Positions 52,582 to 62,098 of a stretch of DNA of 64,000 bases are shown here, one piece after another. Each line of letters begins with the position of its first letter. Positions within the stretch are counted from its first letter, which is position 1. The translations under genes and the position numbers were made by a program. The notes beneath the pieces were generated by a model. The model was not told the origin of the DNA and made no database searches. It was given only the letters and a program-made list of their open reading frames with translations. The DNA is from Mucilaginibacter sp. (lineage in GTDB: Bacteria > Bacteroidota > Bacteroidia > Sphingobacteriales > Sphingobacteriaceae). Location of the stretch: NCBI RefSeq assembly GCF_028288205.1, contig NZ_JAQBOD010000043.1:45215-109214 (forward strand), given 5' to 3'.

Positions 52582-53943
52582 ATGACTAATACAGAAGAAA
52601 CCATTGTTGCACTTGCCACCCCAACCGGGATAGGTGCCATTGGGGTTATACGCCTGTCGGGCCCGGATGCTATAACAATTGCCGATAGCATATTTAAGGG
52701 TAAAGATCTGACCAAACAACCATCACACACTATCCATTTTGGTAATATAGTTGATGGTGATGCTATATTGGATGAGGTATTGGTTTCATTATTTGTAACT
52801 CCAAAATCATACACCCGCGAAAACGTGGTAGAGATTTCCTGCCATGGTTCTGCTTATATATTAGAATCTATTATAAAGCTGCTCATTAAGCGCGGCGCAA
52901 GGTCTGCCAAGCCCGGCGAATTTACCTTGCGGGCCTTTATGAACGGACAAATGGATCTTTCGCAAGCCGAAGCCGTTGCCGATCTGATCGCCTCCAACTC
53001 GAAAGCATCACAGCAAGTGGCCTTACAACAATTGCGGGGAGGGTTTAGTAATCAACTGCAAACTTTGCGGGATCAATTGGTGCAATTTGCCTCATTGATA
53101 GAGCTTGAACTTGATTTTGCAGAAGAGGATGTAGAATTCGCTAACCGCGACCAGCTAAAAAAACTGATCTATGAAATTGTGCGGGTAATTAGCGCGTTGA
53201 TACAATCGTTCGAATTAGGAAACGCCATTAAACAAGGTGTAAACACCGTTATCGCCGGGAGGCCAAATGCCGGTAAATCAACCCTGTTAAATGCCCTGTT
53301 AAACGAAGAGCGCGCCATAGTAAGCCATATACCCGGCACAACACGCGATACTATAGAAGAGGTATTAAATATTAATGGCATAAACTTTAGGCTGATAGAT
53401 ACTGCCGGAATACGCGAGGCTACTGATGCTATTGAAAAAATAGGGGTAGAGCGCACCATGGAAAAGATAAATCAGTCGGCACTGTTGGTTTATGTTTATG
53501 ACGCGGCGCAAATTACCATTGAAGAACTAAACAGCGACTTAGAAAGCCTGCAACGCCCCGATGTTACTATGCTTGTTGTCGCAAACAAAGCCGATCTGCT
53601 AACACCCGAACAACTCAGCGCTTTACCTCATTCACAAGCCATTATTATTTCGGCAAAGGAGAAAACGCATATAGATGAGCTTAAATCAAAGATATATCAC
53701 TCTGCAGTAAAAGATCAGCTGGACGTAAACGAAATGCTGGTAACCAATATACGCCATTTGGAAGCCCTCCAAAAAACAGAAGAGGCCCTGGCAAGGGTAT
53801 TGAACGGAATAGATACCGTAACTTCCGACTTCCTGTCAATGGATATTAAACAGGCACTTCATTATCTCGGCGAAATTACAGGCGCGGTTACTACTGATGA
53901 TCTGCTTGAAAATATATTCAGTAAGTTCTGTATCGGCAAGTAA
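52582..53943 (+). CDS. mnmE: tRNA modification GTPase MnmE
   Basis: A 453-residue MnmE (TrmE), which with MnmG adds carboxymethylaminomethyl groups to U34 of tRNAs. The start is taken at the ATG at 52582 (MTNTEETIVALATPTGIGAI); the in-frame start at 52537 adds 15 residues of no family similarity. It has the N-terminal formyl-THF domain, GTPase motifs AGRPNAGKST and DTAGIREA with NKAD, and the C-terminal FSKFCIGK, whose Cys is catalytic. Confidence 0.95.
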   Translation: MTNTEETIVALATPTGIGAIGVIRLSGPDAITIADSIFKGKDLTKQPSHTIHFGNIVDGDAILDEVLVSLFVTPKSYTRENVVEISCHGSAYILESIIKLLIKRGARSAKPGEFTLRAFMNGQMDLSQAEAVADLIASNSKASQQVALQQLRGGFSNQLQTLRDQLVQFASLIELELDFAEEDVEFANRDQLKKLIYEIVRVISALIQSFELGNAIKQGVNTVIAGRPNAGKSTLLNALLNEERAIVSHIPGTTRDTIEEVLNINGINFRLIDTAGIREATDAIEKIGVERTMEKINQSALLVYVYDAAQITIEELNSDLESLQRPDVTMLVVANKADLLTPEQLSALPHSQAIIISAKEKTHIDELKSKIYHSAVKDQLDVNEMLVTNIRHLEALQKTEEALARVLNGIDTVTSDFLSMDIKQALHYLGEITGAVTTDDLLENIFSKFCIGK

Positions 53944-54524
53944 TTGATTGTCAGATACTTGCATGTACTATCATATAGTCGTTTAAACCAGGTCTTTGTT
54001 TCATTTGTTTGTATATGACAGCAGATATTTCGTTAATTTTTCCGAGTGGTTTGTAAATGTTATTTTCTCAGTCAGAAATATTCGGAATATTCAATTTTAC
54101 AGTGAAGAGAATCCGTGAGCAGAGGCCATGCTATTCGCCGTATCTGTTTAACTATAATTCTACTAACACTTTTAACTGGCGTGATTCCTGCTGATGCTAT
54201 TATCGGAGTTATCAAAAGTTTTTACGTTACATCAAAGCCAATTTGCCTTATATTTATTAGTAATTTGGGATCTAATTGCCCAAAAGAAACTATACCTAAG
54301 ATTTTCAGGGGCCTAAGACGGGTATTTTTACTCTTATCGGCGTTATCAGACGGTTTTACGCTATATCGAAGCCAATCTATCCTTATATTCATTGTTAATT
54401 AGGATTTAATTGCCAAAAAAAGCTATACCTAAGGTTTTTAGGTGCTTAAGACGGGTATTTTCAGGTAAAATCCTTAACATTGCCTAAAGATACCCCAAAT
54501 TAACTGGTGCGGGAAGGTAAAATA
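53944..54524. other. Long intergenic region before cassette 3
   Basis: A 581-bp gap. Its second half is the two-unit tandem repeat at 54201-54465. The first half includes AATATT-CGG-AATATT near 54077-54092 and otherwise shows no gene. The promoter of the sigma factor at 54525 should lie in or after the repeat. Confidence 0.6.
54201..54465. repeat. Two-unit tandem repeat, about 134 bp per unit
   Basis: Unit 1 starts TATCGGAGTTATC at 54201 and unit 2 starts TATCGGCGTTATC at 54335. Matching words run through both: TTTTACG, AAGCCAAT, CCTTATATT, TAATTGCC, CTATACCTAAG, TAAGACGGGTATTTT. By eye roughly four fifths of positions agree, with small gaps. The unit length is not a multiple of three, and the frames crossing it are not protein-like. 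It lies immediately upstream of the sigma factor gene. Confidence 0.8.
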
Positions 54525-55124
54525 ATGGCTATAAAATCTCTTGTAAATGAACGTACCTTGTTGGTTAAGGTAGCTGAAGGCAATGAACGTGCATTTAAAG
54601 AGCTGTTTGATTTTTATTATAATCCTTTAGGGGAATATGTATTTAGACTAACTAATTCCATAGCCATTTCCGAAGAGATTGTTCAGGATACTTTTATTAA
54701 AATATGGCTGAAAAGAGAAACCCTGGCGGAACTGAAAAGTTTTAGTAATTACCTATTCATTGTTTGCCGGAACCAAACTTATGACCAACTTCGCAAAGTT
54801 TCCCACAAGCATAATATGCAAAAGAAGATCGAACAATATTTTCAGCAGGAGTTGGAAACCGAACCTGCTGAGGCCCCTATTGATCAGTACCGGATACTGA
54901 TTGATAATGCTGTTGATAGGTTGCCTCCGCAGGCCAAGAAAGTTTATTTGTTTAGCCGTCATGAGCGGCTTAAATATGATGAAATTGCCATTCTTTTGAA
55001 TATATCGCCAGAAACGGTAAAAAAGCATATTCAATATGCTGTTAATTCTATTAAGAAAGATGTTTATGCAAAAATTGATATGGGAATCCTGCTGATTCTG
55101 ATCAGCCCTTTAATACGGAAGTAA
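54525..55124 (+). CDS. ECF-type RNA polymerase sigma factor, cassette 3
   Basis: A 199-residue ECF sigma factor from the ATG at 54525, preceded by GGAAGG at a suitable distance; a GTG six codons upstream is less likely. Region 2 has AFKELFDFYYNPLGEYVFRL and EEIVQDTFIKIWLKRE, and region 4 has LPPQAKKVYLFSRHERLKYD and LLNISPETVKKHIQYAVNSI. A hydrophobic tail (MGILLILISPLIRK) resembles that of cassette 2. Its FecR partner is at 55576. Confidence 0.92.
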   Translation: MAIKSLVNERTLLVKVAEGNERAFKELFDFYYNPLGEYVFRLTNSIAISEEIVQDTFIKIWLKRETLAELKSFSNYLFIVCRNQTYDQLRKVSHKHNMQKKIEQYFQQELETEPAEAPIDQYRILIDNAVDRLPPQAKKVYLFSRHERLKYDEIAILLNISPETVKKHIQYAVNSIKKDVYAKIDMGILLILISPLIRK

Positions 55125-55412
55125 GTGACATCTTTTGATGGCTCTTCTAATAAGATTCATAGTTACTATTGGCATAAGGTAATGAATTGCCGATGCTGAA
55201 TAGCCAGAACCGGATCAGGCTTAAAGCACGCAAACTTTATTGCGAGAACACCCATTGTGACGGAAGAATAGCCCTGCAACCCGGTGGTAACAGTTGAGTG
55301 AAAACATGCACTCATAAATATTCCCCTAAGTAGTTATACCCCGCTCTGTTTCATACGCTATCAACCTGTTAAAGAGTGAATATTGAGCGTAAGCAACATT
55401 ACAGTTTTCTTA

Positions 55413-55431
55413 TTTTGATCATTGATCAAAA
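55413..55431. promoter_or_regulatory. Palindrome between sigma factor and fecR, cassette 3
   Basis: TTTTGATCA-T-TGATCAAAA is a perfect 9-bp inverted repeat, with another TTGATCAG nearby at about 55448. It lies 145 bases before fecR, comparable in placement to the palindrome in cassette 1. It is probably an operator; no regulator is identified. Confidence 0.45.
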
Positions 55432-55502
55432 TTAATATCAAAATTATTTGATCAGTTATTTGAGGTAAACAACAACGGAATTAATTTTTTTTATTTTTCC
55501 AC

Positions 55503-55530
55503 TACCCCCTTTTTTTGAGGCATACGTCTT
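55503..55530 (+). promoter_or_regulatory. Possible ECF-sigma-dependent promoter upstream of fecR, cassette 3
   Basis: A CCCCC-T7 stretch followed by GAGGCATACGTCTT lies 46 bases before the fecR ATG. CGTC at the -10 position after a T-rich spacer is typical of promoters read by ECF factors, including those before Bacteroidota fecR-susC loci as I recall them. Equivalent words were not found in cassettes 1 and 2, so confidence is low. Confidence 0.3.
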
Positions 55531-55575
55531 TAGGCAAGTAGATAACAAAAGCTGTTTAAGTTATAAAGGGAAATA

Positions 55576-56832
55576 ATGCAACAAACCAGACTAGAATTCT
55601 TATTTCACCAGCACTTTAACAAACTGGCATCGAGCGATGAAGAGGAGGAATTTTATTTACTTATTGAACGGCATTCAAATCGCCTGGAGGTTCAGGAATT
55701 GATGGAACAATACTGGAGTACTTTTACGCCAGGGGATAATCTATTTTCTGAAGAAGATAGAGCACGTATATTTCAGCGTATTATCGGAGATAAAACTGAA
55801 CAGTCTGCCGACAGTAATTTGAAAGAAGGTTCCCGCAGTCGTATCTACCGACTGGGGGGTAAAAGATGGATCGCTGTTGCGGCATCTTTGCTGTTGATAA
55901 TTAGTTCAGGGCTATTATTTTATAAGTTATACTACACTAAATTTGAAAACGAGCATAATACCGAAAAGATTCCTATTGGTCGTCATACTGCAACCTTAAC
56001 CTTCGCCAATGGGAATACGATAAATTTGAGTGACACAAAAAGCGGAGTAGTCATTGCGGCATCAGGCTTGAAATATAATGATGGCAGTTCGGTTGAGGAT
56101 ACTTTGAATACGCAAAAGGAAAAAGTTAGTGATAATGTGCAAACTAAAGCTGAACAGCTCCTGGTGGCCAGTACACCTACTGGCGGAACCTACCAGATTG
56201 TATTGCAGGATGGTACCCATGTATGGTTAAATGCGGAAAGTAAGCTGGAGTTTCCAGCCAGCTTTGCAGGATTAAAGCAGAGAATAGTTAGATTAACCGG
56301 AGAAGCATATTTTGAAGTATCTAAGCTTCAAATGGACAAAAAAGGTAAGGATGAGGGCCGGAAAATTCCTTTTATTGTGTCTACTGCTGAACAAAAGGTG
56401 GAAGTTTTGGGCACCCACTTTGACATTTCCAATTATGCTGATGAGCAGAGTACCCGCACTACTTTAATGGAAGGTTCGGTTAAGGTCTCTGCTATTGGCT
56501 CTTCTGAATCGAAGTTATTAGAGCCTGATCAACAGGCGATTTTGAACCGTTCAAACCAAATTTATGTTCACGAAATAGATGCCCAATCAGTTATAGACTG
56601 GAAGAATGGAGAGTTTGTGTTTAATGAAGAATCCCTGGAGAGCATTATGCGTAAAGTGAGCAGATGGTATGGTGTGAAAGTGGTTTTTACGAATGCCCAG
56701 ATTCGGCAGCAGCCTTTTAGCGGCGGTGTTTCGCGTTTTGGGAACATATCTCAGTTAATTTCCGTACTGGAATCCACTAAACTGATCAAATTTAAGGTTG
56801 AAGGGAAGCAGCTCACCATTAGCCCTTTTTAA
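55576..56832 (+). CDS. FecR-family anti-sigma factor / signal transducer, cassette 3
   Basis: A 418-residue FecR protein. The N-terminal sigma-binding part is MQQTRLEFLFHQHFNKLASS. The membrane segment WIAVAASLLLIISSGLLFYK is at about residues 98-117. The periplasmic FecR domain has TPTGGTYQIVLQDGTHVWLN, GEAYFEV and VEVLGTHFDIS. The C-terminal DUF4974-like part has FVFNEESLESIMRKVSRWYG. It has a slightly larger insertion before the FecR core (about 175-195) than its paralogues. Confidence 0.93.
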   Translation: MQQTRLEFLFHQHFNKLASSDEEEEFYLLIERHSNRLEVQELMEQYWSTFTPGDNLFSEEDRARIFQRIIGDKTEQSADSNLKEGSRSRIYRLGGKRWIAVAASLLLIISSGLLFYKLYYTKFENEHNTEKIPIGRHTATLTFANGNTINLSDTKSGVVIAASGLKYNDGSSVEDTLNTQKEKVSDNVQTKAEQLLVASTPTGGTYQIVLQDGTHVWLNAESKLEFPASFAGLKQRIVRLTGEAYFEVSKLQMDKKGKDEGRKIPFIVSTAEQKVEVLGTHFDISNYADEQSTRTTLMEGSVKVSAIGSSESKLLEPDQQAILNRSNQIYVHEIDAQSVIDWKNGEFVFNEESLESIMRKVSRWYGVKVVFTNAQIRQQPFSGGVSRFGNISQLISVLESTKLIKFKVEGKQLTISPF

Positions 56833-56841
56833 TAAGGTATC

Positions 56842-56931
56842 ATGAAAAACAAAATAATAATTAAAAATTACTTAACCCGCCTGTCTTTGTCAGAAAAGAC
56901 GGGCTTAAATCAACAAACAGATGAAAAATAG
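56842..56931 (+). other. Possible 29-codon leader ORF spanning the fecR-susC hairpin, cassette 3
   Basis: An ATG nine bases after the fecR stop opens a 29-residue frame (MKNKIIIKNYLTRLSLSEKT...). The hairpin at 56880-56903 is inside it. There is no known domain. It is the third instance of a short frame covering the leader hairpin in this window. Confidence 0.3.
56880..56903 (+). promoter_or_regulatory. Stem-loop in the fecR-susC leader, cassette 3
   Basis: CCTGTCTTT pairs with AAAGACGGG over 9 bp (one G.U) around GTCAGA. The position matches the leader hairpins of cassettes 1 and 2, but the loop and the A.C mismatch are absent, and the distance to susC (246 bases) is larger. The rest of the gap, 56932-57149, shows no gene. 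Confidence 0.5.
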
Positions 56932-57149
56932 AGCACCATAATTTGAATTCATTAATGGTGGCGCAGATAAAAAAAACCGCAACTCAGGGTCGAATCAGAG
57001 TCACGGTAATGCCTTATCCAATGCCAAAAAATTGAGGAAACAACTATTTAACAGATTAACAAGACAAGCAAACTTAGACATTATTGCCGATTAAAGCAAT
57101 ATCAATGGTTTATATCATACCACTAAGTCTTGTCACAACAAATGATAGA

Positions 57150-60100
57150 ATGAATAAAACTTATACCAAGAAATGGTTTGCGCCTCCGTGCTTAGCGCAA
57201 TTGTTAAAAACTATGAAGTTAACTGTAATCATATTGATTATATCTTTAATGGAGGTAAGTGCATCCGGGCTTGCCCAGAAGATTACCATGAGCCGCAACA
57301 AAGTGTCCATCGCAGAGGTGTTTTCTGAAATTAAGAAGCAGACCGAATATCGCGTGATCTGGCCTTCTAACCTATTTGATGCGAACAAACGAATTATGGT
57401 TTCTTTTAAAGATACCCCGCTTGATGAAGTTATGGATAAGGTACTTGAAAATAATGCCTTTACTTATGAACTGGTCAATAAAACAGTGGTGTTGAAACAG
57501 AAAGAACCCTCTGTTCTGAATAAGATTCTCAATGTTATTGAGAATGTAGATGTAAGTGGCCGCATTGTGGATGCCAAAGGCAGAGGTCTGGCCTGGGTTA
57601 CAGTCAGGGTGATTGACGGATCGGGGTATACCACAACCAATGATCAGGGGCAGTTTCTCCTTTCCCAAATCTCTGGAAACGCAGTGATTGCAATTTCCTC
57701 TGTTGGCTACTCGCCTATAACCATACAGATTATCAATCGTACTTGCGTGGTTAAACCTCCTATTATCCAAAATGGTAAGAACCGGAAATCTGATACTACC
57801 ACAGTTGGTGAAAAAAGTGAACTTTTAAACGGAAAGTTAAATAATGTGATGATCAGGTTGGCAACGGCGACATCACGATTGGAAGAAGTGGTGGTGAATA
57901 AGGGATATTATACGACAACTCAAAGATTAAATACAGGAAATGTGGTGAAAATAACTGCTGAAGAAATTGAAAAACAGCCAGTAGCTAATTTTCTGCAGGC
58001 CCTGCAGGGGAGGGTTCCAGGTTTGATCATTACCCAGCAAAGTGGTGTGCCTGGAAGTAATTTTACGGTACAGATTCGTGGTCAGAACAGTATTTTGAAC
58101 GGGAATGATCCGTTGTATATTGTTGATGGAATTCCTTATTCTCCGAGTAACTTGAACCAGGTACTTTCGGGGTATACAGGTACAGGTTCTTCTACGGCTT
58201 CGGGTTCAGCTGCAGGTCTCGGTGGACTGAGTCCGTTGAACAATATCAATCCCGCTGATCTGGAGAGTATCGAAATCCTTAAAGATGCCGATGCTACCGC
58301 TATTTACGGATCAAGAGGAGCTAACGGAGTTATTCTAATCACCACAAAGAAGGGAGGAGTAGGACCCTTATTGGTATCTGCTAATGTAAATTATGGAACC
58401 AACCTACCCACACGGCTTGCCAAGTTTATGAATACGCAGCAATACCTGGAAATGCGTAACGAGGCATTTAAAAATGATAATGCCAAACCCGGGCCATCAG
58501 ACTATGATGTTACTACCTGGGATAAAAATAAATACACAGATTGGACAAAGGCATTGATAGGAAGTACCAGTTCTACCGTAAATACGCAGTTGTCTGTATC
58601 AGGAGGAACCATTCAAACCCGCTACCAGCTTGGCTTTGACTATAGCAAACAGAACCCTCCTTATGGTGGCAACTTTTCAGACGACCGGGGGGCGCTAAGG
58701 TTTAACATCAACAATACTTCCAAGAACGGGCGTTTTACAATGGGTTTTGGTGCCACTTATAGCGTGGATAACAATAATCTTCCGGGAATGGATGTTTATG
58801 GTAACGTTGGACTTGCACCTAATGCACCGGATATGCTTAATCCGGACGGATCTTTACTTTGGACCGATTATGTAAACAATCCCTATGCGTCCTTACTTAG
58901 GCCATATAACGCTTCAACCAAAAACTTGATGGCAAATGGCCAGCTTGGTTATAAAGTGATTCAGGGATTGAATATCAAAGCTGCATTTGGTTATACCAAC
59001 ACGTATTTTTCTGAAACCAGAAATAATCCTGCGTCGTCAATGTTACCAACTTCATACAATATTACCCAGGCTAACTCCAGTTTTGGAACGAGAAATGGAA
59101 GCACCTGGATTTTTGAGCCTCAGGCGGAGTTTGAAAGGAACATGCTGAAAGGAAATGTGAAGATATTGATCGGCTCAACCTTGCAGGGAAATGAATCTGA
59201 TGGGCAAATAATTACCGGCATTTTTAAATCAGATGCTTTTCTGAACATTATCAGTGCTGCAACTACCAAAACCATTACCAATTCCTACAGTCAATATAAG
59301 TATGCGGCGATTTTCGGTCGTTTCAGTTATAATTATCAGGATAAGTATTTATTTAATTTAACCGGACGTAGAGATGGAAGTAGCCGTTTTGGACCGGACC
59401 ACCAGTTTGCCAACTTTGGTGCTATTGGACTTGGATGGATATTTTCTGAGGAAAACTTAATTAAGGATAATCTTCCATTTTTGAGCCTTGGTAAAATTAG
59501 AAGTTCCTACGGGATAACGGGGAATGATCAGGTCCAAAATTATCAATATCTGGATTCTTATACACCAAGTTCTACCTATACCTACCAGGGACTAAATGGA
59601 TTAAAGCCATCGCGTCTTTATAATCCTGATTTTGAATGGGAAGCCAATAAAAAGCTGGAAGCCGCTATTGAACTGGGATTTTTAAAAGATCGGATTACCC
59701 TCTCAACCAGCTGGTTTAGAAACAGATCTTCCAATCAACTGGTAAATGTGCCATTGTCTCCCGCAACAGGTAGTACATTTGTAACGGCCAATTTACCGGC
59801 TACGGTACAAAATACAGGGTGGGAAATCATGGTTACTTCGGTTAATATCCGAAGCGGAAACTTTACCTGGAAAACTTCTGGAAACGTTACTTTTGCCAGA
59901 AATAAGCTGATCGCATTTCCTGATTTAGAAAAATCTTCTTACAAAAATACCTATATCGTTGGTGAGCCGGTAACTATTCTGAAATTATATAATTATGCCG
60001 GTGTAAACCCTACTACAGGACTTTATCAATTTATTAATAAAGCAGGAGTCTTGACATCTAATCCTATTTATGGAACGGATAATACTACTGTTTTTAGTGC

Positions 60101-60581
60101 CAGTCCGAAGTATTATGGCGGTCTGCAAAACAGCTTTACCTATAAGGGCGTATCGCTGGATATATTTATGCAATTTGTTAAGCAAGATGGAAAAAACCTG
60201 CTTACGGGTTGGTCAAACTTGATTGGTAGCGCCAACAACTTGCCATTGGCATTTCTGGACCGCTGGCAAAAACCAGGGGATATCGCCCCGATACAGCGCT
60301 ATACACAAACTTATGGCGCTGCATCAACAGCAGGAACTGCAGCAGCAAACAGTAATCAGGGATGGACAGATGCTTCGTACTTGCGTTGCAAAAACGTAGC
60401 TGTTTCTTATGTAATCAATCCCCGCTTTTTGCAAAAGATGGCTATCAAATCAGCAAAGATTTACTGCCAGGCACAAAATCTTTTTACAATTACAAACTAT
60501 ATGGGTGCAGATCCTGAAACGCAAGGTCTTGTACTCCCTCCGATGAAAACCATATCCGGAGGTATCCAATTAACACTTTAA
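57150..60581 (+). CDS. SusC/RagA-family TonB-dependent outer-membrane transporter with STN domain, cassette 3
   Basis: A 1143-residue SusC channel. The start is set at the ATG at 57150 (MNKTYTKKW...), because it places 21 residues before the signal methionine MKLTVIILII, as in the other two SusC proteins (22 each); a frame from 57084 is longer. The STN domain is at about 45-115 (VSIAEVFSEIKKQTEYRVIW), then a carboxypeptidase-regulatory-like domain (VSGRIVDAKGRGLAWVTVRV) with a longer link than its paralogues, a plug (VVNKGYYTTTQRLNTGNVVK, IRGQNSILNGNDPLYIVDGI) and the barrel ending GGIQLTL. In place of the usual VVxGYG the word is VVNKGYY. Confidence 0.95.
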   Translation: MNKTYTKKWFAPPCLAQLLKTMKLTVIILIISLMEVSASGLAQKITMSRNKVSIAEVFSEIKKQTEYRVIWPSNLFDANKRIMVSFKDTPLDEVMDKVLENNAFTYELVNKTVVLKQKEPSVLNKILNVIENVDVSGRIVDAKGRGLAWVTVRVIDGSGYTTTNDQGQFLLSQISGNAVIAISSVGYSPITIQIINRTCVVKPPIIQNGKNRKSDTTTVGEKSELLNGKLNNVMIRLATATSRLEEVVVNKGYYTTTQRLNTGNVVKITAEEIEKQPVANFLQALQGRVPGLIITQQSGVPGSNFTVQIRGQNSILNGNDPLYIVDGIPYSPSNLNQVLSGYTGTGSSTASGSAAGLGGLSPLNNINPADLESIEILKDADATAIYGSRGANGVILITTKKGGVGPLLVSANVNYGTNLPTRLAKFMNTQQYLEMRNEAFKNDNAKPGPSDYDVTTWDKNKYTDWTKALIGSTSSTVNTQLSVSGGTIQTRYQLGFDYSKQNPPYGGNFSDDRGALRFNINNTSKNGRFTMGFGATYSVDNNNLPGMDVYGNVGLAPNAPDMLNPDGSLLWTDYVNNPYASLLRPYNASTKNLMANGQLGYKVIQGLNIKAAFGYTNTYFSETRNNPASSMLPTSYNITQANSSFGTRNGSTWIFEPQAEFERNMLKGNVKILIGSTLQGNESDGQIITGIFKSDAFLNIISAATTKTITNSYSQYKYAAIFGRFSYNYQDKYLFNLTGRRDGSSRFGPDHQFANFGAIGLGWIFSEENLIKDNLPFLSLGKIRSSYGITGNDQVQNYQYLDSYTPSSTYTYQGLNGLKPSRLYNPDFEWEANKKLEAAIELGFLKDRITLSTSWFRNRSSNQLVNVPLSPATGSTFVTANLPATVQNTGWEIMVTSVNIRSGNFTWKTSGNVTFARNKLIAFPDLEKSSYKNTYIVGEPVTILKLYNYAGVNPTTGLYQFINKAGVLTSNPIYGTDNTTVFSASPKYYGGLQNSFTYKGVSLDIFMQFVKQDGKNLLTGWSNLIGSANNLPLAFLDRWQKPGDIAPIQRYTQTYGAASTAGTAAANSNQGWTDASYLRCKNVAVSYVINPRFLQKMAIKSAKIYCQAQNLFTITNYMGADPETQGLVLPPMKTISGGIQLTL

Positions 60582-60583
60582 TA

Positions 60584-62011
60584 ATGTATTGTATGAAATT
60601 TATTAAATATTCTTTTAAAACCAAGCTGTCATTAATCTTACTGATTATTATTGGCTGCGTATCCTGTAAGAAGTTTGTTGATATTGGGCCGCCTAAAACA
60701 GAAGTGGTTTCTGAACTGGTGTTTGGTGATGAGGTAACTGCAATTAACGCTTTAGTAAGTATTTATGGTGATATGATGAGCGGCAATAACTTTATAAGTG
60801 ATTATTGTTCATCTTACCTGGGTTATACTGCTGACGAACTTGGCACATATAGTACCACCCCCGCTGCATATAGCAACAATGCGTTAACCTCAGCCAATGA
60901 TGATTTCTGGAGTAAGGGGTATAATTTTATCTATCAGGCCAATGCGGTAAAAGAAGGAGTTGAGAAATCAACCAAGCTTACCGATTCAACAAAACGGCAG
61001 CTCATAGGGGAATCTTTGTTTATCAGGTCATTCTGTCATTTTTATATGGTAAATCTGTTTGGCGACGTACCTTATATTGACACTACCGACTACAGAGTGA
61101 CCAATGTGGCTGTCAGGGAGCCGGTTTCACAGGTATATGGTAAAATCCTGAAGGATTTATTGGCTGCCCGCACGCTGGTGAAAAATTCCTATGTAAACGG
61201 CAATAATGGGGCTTACCCAAGTCCGAGTGCTGTTGAAAGGGTAAGGCCTAACAAAGCGGTGGTTTCTGCTTTAATAGCCAGAACTTACCTGTACATGGGC
61301 AACTGGGCAAAGGCAGAAGAAGAGGCTACGGCGTTAATCGGTAATCCGTTATATGCCTTGCCAAGTAATCTTGACCAGGTATTTTTAAAAAATAGCAAGG
61401 AAACGATTTGGCAACTGATGCCGAGTAATCCATCTTATCTTAATGGCTATTCGGGATATAATTATATTCTGAACGGTTCTTTTGGTTCCCGCCCATATTT
61501 AACTGACGTGTTGTGGAATGCCTGCAGTCCGGGGGATAAACGAAAAACGCAGTGGATGGGTACTTATTCAGGCCTTCACTTCGCTTACAAGTATAAAGTA
61601 AGCCAGGCTAATTTGCCGTCGACTGAGTATTACATGGTTTTTCGTCTTGCGGAACAATATTTGATTAGAGCAGAGGCACGGGCACATCAGAATAATATTT
61701 CAGGTGCTGTGAGCGACCTGAATGCTCTTCTGGTTAGGGCAAGAGTGAATCCTACAGATCTTCCCAATTACCTTTCTTCGTTGAGCCAGGCGCAATGTCT
61801 TGATGCTATAGCTCATGAAAGGCAGGTAGAGCTTTTTACAGAATGGGGGCACCGATGGCTGGACCTGAAAAGAACGGGTATGGCAGATGCGGTGTTAAAG
61901 GCTTTTAAAGGTACCACCAAGTGGCAGATAACTGATCAGCTTTTTCCGCTTCCACAGACACAGATCACGCTGAACCCAACTATGTCTAATCAACAAAATC
62001 CGGGTTACTAA
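60584..62011 (+). CDS. SusD/RagB-family surface lipoprotein, cassette 3
   Basis: A 475-residue SusD protein starting two bases after susC; an ATG three codons in (60593) is an equally good start. Lipobox IIGCVSC. SusD words are GESLFIRSFCHFYMVNLFGD, FRLAEQYLIRAEARAHQNNI, HERQVELFTEWGHRWLDLKR and FPLPQTQITL, with tail SNQQNPGY. It is closely similar in these words to the cassette 2 SusD. Confidence 0.93.
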   Translation: MYCMKFIKYSFKTKLSLILLIIIGCVSCKKFVDIGPPKTEVVSELVFGDEVTAINALVSIYGDMMSGNNFISDYCSSYLGYTADELGTYSTTPAAYSNNALTSANDDFWSKGYNFIYQANAVKEGVEKSTKLTDSTKRQLIGESLFIRSFCHFYMVNLFGDVPYIDTTDYRVTNVAVREPVSQVYGKILKDLLAARTLVKNSYVNGNNGAYPSPSAVERVRPNKAVVSALIARTYLYMGNWAKAEEEATALIGNPLYALPSNLDQVFLKNSKETIWQLMPSNPSYLNGYSGYNYILNGSFGSRPYLTDVLWNACSPGDKRKTQWMGTYSGLHFAYKYKVSQANLPSTEYYMVFRLAEQYLIRAEARAHQNNISGAVSDLNALLVRARVNPTDLPNYLSSLSQAQCLDAIAHERQVELFTEWGHRWLDLKRTGMADAVLKAFKGTTKWQITDQLFPLPQTQITLNPTMSNQQNPGY

Positions 62012-62020
62012 TTAAAACTT

Positions 62021-62067
62021 GCATAAGCTACAGCTTACAAATTGCGATGATAAGCTATAGCTTATGC
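62021..62067 (+). terminator. Intercistronic hairpin between susD and thioredoxin gene, cassette 3
   Basis: GCATAAGCTACAGCTTA and TAAGCTATAGCTTATGC are inverted with one mismatch in 17 around a 13-nt loop, then an AT-rich run (ATATTTTAT). It begins 9 bases after susD. Like the one in cassette 1 (7519-7550), it may partially terminate or stabilise the susCD message. Confidence 0.6.
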
Positions 62068-62098
62068 ATATTTTATAACCGTTAATAAAAAAATCACC

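Larger units (their letters stand above)
55125..55575. other. Intergenic region between sigma factor and fecR, cassette 3
   Basis: A 451-bp gap, much longer than in cassette 1 (143 bp). It holds the palindrome at 55413-55431 and the possible sigma-dependent promoter at 55503-55530. I see no gene or readable remnant in the rest. Confidence 0.6.

Noticed and set aside
52507..52719. A 71-codon N-terminal extension of the YejK-like gene
   Set aside because: It overlaps mnmE antisense and is unlike the family, which starts near MVTFFEAS.
54115..54402. A 95-codon plus-strand frame with a hydrophobic start across the tandem repeat
   Set aside because: It runs through both repeat units in different frames (the unit length is not a multiple of three), has no family resemblance, and is best explained as chance.
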